Program-made: the position numbers and the translations under genes
Assembly: GCA_937858235.1 (NCBI GenBank)
Contig: CALLZZ010000225.1
Span: 1-15,699 of the forward strand
Direction of reading: 5' to 3'
Source: an uncultured Clostridia bacterium
GTDB lineage: Bacteria > Bacillota > Clostridia > Oscillospirales > Oscillospiraceae
DNA: 15,699 nucleotides
Notes under the pieces: model-generated
What the model was told of the DNA's origin: nothing
Database searches by the model: none
What the model saw: only the letters and a program-made list of their open reading frames with translations
Part shown: piece after piece, positions 13,001-15,699 of the stretch
Numbering within the stretch: the first letter of the stretch is position 1
How the letters are laid out: every line of letters begins with the position of its first letter

Positions 13001-15623
13001 AAACGGAAACCTGCTCCTCGAGCAGTACGGCAGGTTCAAGCGTATGGAACTGGAGAAATCACCGTTCCACTTCCTCCTTGCGAACGAGTCCCACATCGAT
13101 CCGAACCCGCACCAGATCAACGCGTTCTGCGCCGCAATCGACGCCATGAAGACAGGCGGCATGGTGCTTGCTGACGAGGTCGGACTCGGAAAGACAATCG
13201 AAGCCGGGCTCGTCCTGCGCTACATGCTGGAATCCGGAGCAAGGACGGTGCTGATTGCGCTCCCGGCATCCCTGCGCAAGCAGTGGGAACTGGAGCTCGA
13301 GGAGAAGTTCGACCTGAAACCCGTAATCCTGGACAGGCTCACGGTTGAGCATGACGCAGAGGACTGGCACAAGAAACTCGCCGACAGACAGAGCGTCCGG
13401 ATTGTCATCACATCCTACGACTATTCGGGAAAACTGATGAAACGCTTCCCGGATGTGAAGTGGGACTTCCTCATCATCGACGAGGCGCACAACCTGCGCA
13501 ACCTGAATGGCACGAAACGCGCTAAGCGTCTGTTCGGGCTGTCCGGCGGGATACCGAAGATCCTCCTGACAGCCACACCGCTGCAGAACTCGCTCATGGA
13601 CCTGTACGGTCTGGTCTCCTTCATCGATCCGAGAATCTTCGGCTCGGAGAAGGTGTTCCGCCAGCGGTACATAAAGGATGAAGACTACGACGATTTGAAG
13701 CGCGAGCTCACTCCCGTCCTGTACAGGACGCTTCGTAAAGACGTGGCAGGCTACATGCACTTCGTGAAGCGTATCTGCAAAACCGTGGATTTCGAACTGT
13801 CGCGGGACGAGATAGAACTCTACGAACGTGTGAACCTGTTCCTCAAGAGGGATGTCCTGTACTCGATACCGACATCCAACCGGGCGCTGATCATCCTCGT
13901 CATCCGCAAGCTCATGGCTTCATCCAGCTTCGCCCTGATCGAGACATTCGAGGTGCTGAAGAAGCGGCTCGAAAAGCTGTATGAAGGCACGAAGTCGGCG
14001 GACGCGCAGGAGGGCTTCGACCTCTTCTGGAGTTTCGTCGAGGACGAGATCGACGAATCCGGCTTCGAAGAGACCGAGGACGAGGACACTGCCACACAGA
14101 AGGCATACATTCAGGCGGAACTGGACGAGGTCAACGCCATCATCGAAGTGGCGAAGCGCATAAAGACGAACTCGAAGGTCACCGCGCTCAAGCAGGCGCT
14201 TGAAATCGGATTCTCCTACCAGCGCGACCACGGCATAGCGCAGAAAGCCGTCGTGTTCACCGAGTCGAAGCGGACACAGAAATACATCGCCGAAGAGCTC
14301 AGGAAATCCGGGTACAGCGAGGAAGACATCCTTCTGTTCAACGGAGGATTCGACGATGCCATGTCGAAGGAAATATACCAGGCGTGGCAGGCGAAGAACT
14401 ACGGAAACGCGAACTACGGAAGAAGCGTCGAATACAAGCACGCCATCGTTGACTACTTCCGGGAGAACGCGAAGATACTCATATGCACCGACGCCGGCTC
14501 GGAAGGTCTGAACCTGCAGTTCTGCAACACGGTCATCAACTACGACCTGCCGTGGAACCCGATGAAGATCGAGCAGCGAATCGGCCGCTGCCACCGCTAC
14601 GGGCAGCAGAACGACGTGGTCGCCATCAACCTGCTGAATACGCAGAACGAGGCGGATAAGCGCGTCTACGAGATACTCTCGGAGAAGTTCAAGCTTTTCG
14701 AGGGCGTGTTCGGAGCCTCCGACATTGCAATCGGAGCCCTGGAATCCGGCACGAGTTTCGAGAAGACGGTGCTGGACATCTATCAACGATGCAACACGGC
14801 TGCTGAATTCAAGAAAGAGTTCAACAAGCTGAACAGAAAGCTGGATGCAAAGCGCGACAAGAAAGCGCAGAAGCTCCGCGACATTCTGGTCACGGAAAGC
14901 AGCGGCGCAAAGAAGCAGGCACTCGAAGGCACGAAGAAGGACATCGACCGCTACCTGCAGCAGGTCGACTACTGGAGCAAAGTCGCGCAGCCGGAGGTGT
15001 TCCGGGACGTCCAGTACTGGAAGGTCGACGGCTGGGGTGAACAGAACATTGGCGCACACGGATACCTGTTCCTCGGCGCGATGTGCAACAATGCGGACAT
15101 CCTCTTCCCTGTGCTTCTCATGTGCGACCATGAAGGCAGGTATGTCGACTTCGAGGAGGACGACCTTGTGCCGGAACTGGAGAAGATCGACGACTCAGAC
15201 GTGCGGTATTTCACGCCGACTGATGAGGAAAACGCGCTGTTCCAGAGAACGTACCAGAACCTCGTCTCCGAGATGCTGGACAAGCTCGACAGGCAGTCAG
15301 AGCCGGTACGGGAATACAACCGGCGCAAGATCGAGAACTGGATACGCATCCAGAACGAACAGCTTGTCGTGCAGTACCAGGAGATGAGCGCGGAAATCGA
15401 GGAACTCCGCGAACAGGAAAGAGCCTCGAATAATTTCTACGAAAAGATAGACATCAGGAAAAAGTCGGAGCAGAAGGAAAGGAAACTCGAGGCGTTCCAG
15501 GCATCGTTCCATGAACAGGACACCCGGTTCAGAGCCGAGGGCGAGCGGGAAATCAGGGAGTTCAACGCCAGCCTTGAGATTGACAATCCCATCCTTCTGA
15601 TCAGCGTTGTACTGAAGTTTTAG
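12987..15623 (+). CDS. SNF2-family (RapA/DrmD-like) helicase/translocase
   Basis: This 878-residue protein starts at ATG 12987-12989, behind GGGGAGG inside the methyltransferase gene. Motifs: I DEVGLGKTIEAGL with K69, Ia LPASLRKQW (about 92-100), II DEAH (165-168), III TATPLQ (195-200). In the second RecA-like lobe, motif V is DAGSEGLNLQ and motif VI is QRIGRCHRYGQ, roughly residues 498-540. The DEVGLGKTIEAG signature and the gap between lobes match the RapA/HepA-like SNF2 group found in defence systems such as DISARM (DrmD). The C-terminal 100 residues form a strongly charged coiled coil (about 775-860). It probably moves along double-stranded DNA. No nuclease motif is visible, so a cutting partner would have to be encoded downstream. 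Confidence 0.92.
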   Translation: MESSENGNLLLEQYGRFKRMELEKSPFHFLLANESHIDPNPHQINAFCAAIDAMKTGGMVLADEVGLGKTIEAGLVLRYMLESGARTVLIALPASLRKQWELELEEKFDLKPVILDRLTVEHDAEDWHKKLADRQSVRIVITSYDYSGKLMKRFPDVKWDFLIIDEAHNLRNLNGTKRAKRLFGLSGGIPKILLTATPLQNSLMDLYGLVSFIDPRIFGSEKVFRQRYIKDEDYDDLKRELTPVLYRTLRKDVAGYMHFVKRICKTVDFELSRDEIELYERVNLFLKRDVLYSIPTSNRALIILVIRKLMASSSFALIETFEVLKKRLEKLYEGTKSADAQEGFDLFWSFVEDEIDESGFEETEDEDTATQKAYIQAELDEVNAIIEVAKRIKTNSKVTALKQALEIGFSYQRDHGIAQKAVVFTESKRTQKYIAEELRKSGYSEEDILLFNGGFDDAMSKEIYQAWQAKNYGNANYGRSVEYKHAIVDYFRENAKILICTDAGSEGLNLQFCNTVINYDLPWNPMKIEQRIGRCHRYGQQNDVVAINLLNTQNEADKRVYEILSEKFKLFEGVFGASDIAIGALESGTSFEKTVLDIYQRCNTAAEFKKEFNKLNRKLDAKRDKKAQKLRDILVTESSGAKKQALEGTKKDIDRYLQQVDYWSKVAQPEVFRDVQYWKVDGWGEQNIGAHGYLFLGAMCNNADILFPVLLMCDHEGRYVDFEEDDLVPELEKIDDSDVRYFTPTDEENALFQRTYQNLVSEMLDKLDRQSEPVREYNRRKIENWIRIQNEQLVVQYQEMSAEIEELREQERASNNFYEKIDIRKKSEQKERKLEAFQASFHEQDTRFRAEGEREIREFNASLEIDNPILLISVVLKF

Positions 15624-15634
15624 GAGATAGAGAT

Positions 15635-15699
15635 ATGCAGAAAAAAGGAAAACTCGAGCTGACCTGGGTCGGCAAATACGATGAGGAGAAGCCGGTCGA
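15635..15699 (+). CDS. N-terminus of a type III-like site-specific DNA methyltransferase (cut by window edge)
   Basis: An ATG at 15635-15637 follows GGAGATAGAG, 11 bases after the helicase stop. The 21 visible codons begin MQKKGKLELTWVGKYDEE. That KLELTWVGKYD opening is one I recognise from site-specific DNA methyltransferases of the type III Mod/DNA N-6-adenine group, where it precedes the substrate-binding and catalytic DPPY region. Such genes often follow an SNF2 or other helicase and precede a type III-type Res gene. The catalytic motifs are beyond the window, so the call depends on the opening residues and context. Confidence 0.65.
   Translation, partial: MQKKGKLELTWVGKYDEEKPV

Noticed and set aside
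13920..15131. Minus-strand open frame of 403 codons opposite the SNF2 helicase
   Set aside because: Antisense shadow, Val/Leu-rich; the helicase motifs are complete on the plus strand.
1..15699. CRISPR array, tRNA, rRNA or insertion sequence
   Set aside because: No regular repeat-spacer pattern, no cloverleaf with conserved arms and no transposase-like frame was seen on either strand by reading; a dedicated search was not possible.

Overview
The window joins two blocks of genes pointing away from each other. From 7947 leftward, on the minus strand, lies the early (replication and recombination) region of a tailed phage or prophage. From 8397 rightward, on the plus strand, lies an unbroken defence-type operon that runs off the right edge. 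GC is high throughout, initiation sites carry strong AGGAGG-type ribosome sites, and the phage families (Gp157, DUF669, AAA_24, RusA, DUF1492-like) are typical of siphophages of Bacillota and related gut anaerobes. The host is therefore probably a high-GC Bacillota or a coriobacterium. This is inference; no rRNA, tRNA or housekeeping gene is present to settle it.

Phage block, in transcription order (right to left): a sigma-70 region-4-like protein (7558-7947), a small unknown protein (7251-7463), Gp157 (6761-7276), a RecA-fold AAA_24 ATPase probably of the Sak4 recombinase type (5778-6743), a DUF669 protein probably binding single-stranded DNA (5262-5762), a DEAD/DEAH superfamily-2 helicase (3669-5249), a primase-helicase fusion (1647-3659), a possible 39-residue ORF (1531-1650), RusA Holliday-junction resolvase (1030-1434), a DUF4406 protein (608-1033), a conserved small phage protein (322-618) and the start of a DUF1492-like late regulator (1-332, cut). 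Genes overlap or abut, so this is one operon for copying, recombining and resolving phage DNA. No integrase, repressor or terminase is present.

Junction (7948-8396, about 450 bases without a gene): it holds three copies of a 13-14 base motif, two of them forming a hairpin that hides the ribosome site of the sigma-like gene; a very good plus-strand promoter (8229-8257); and three tandem 10-base GGTAC repeats (8344-8373).

Defence block: an ABC-three-component (ABC-3C) system, made of an effector/C-terminal component with an HNH-like zinc finger (8397-9530), a small middle component (9514-9744) and a DUF2326 ABC ATPase (9729-11372). It is followed without a break by an XRE-type regulator whose start overlaps the ATPase stop (11369-11662), a C5 cytosine DNA methyltransferase (11711-13000), a SNF2-type helicase (12987-15623), and the first 21 codons of what looks like a type III-like site-specific DNA methyltransferase (15635 onward). 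Apart from the 48-base gap before the cytosine methyltransferase, the first six genes overlap, and 11 bases separate the helicase from the last gene. The arrangement suggests one composite defence operon in which a small regulator links an ABC-3C module to a modification/SNF2 module. This is the most interesting feature of the window.
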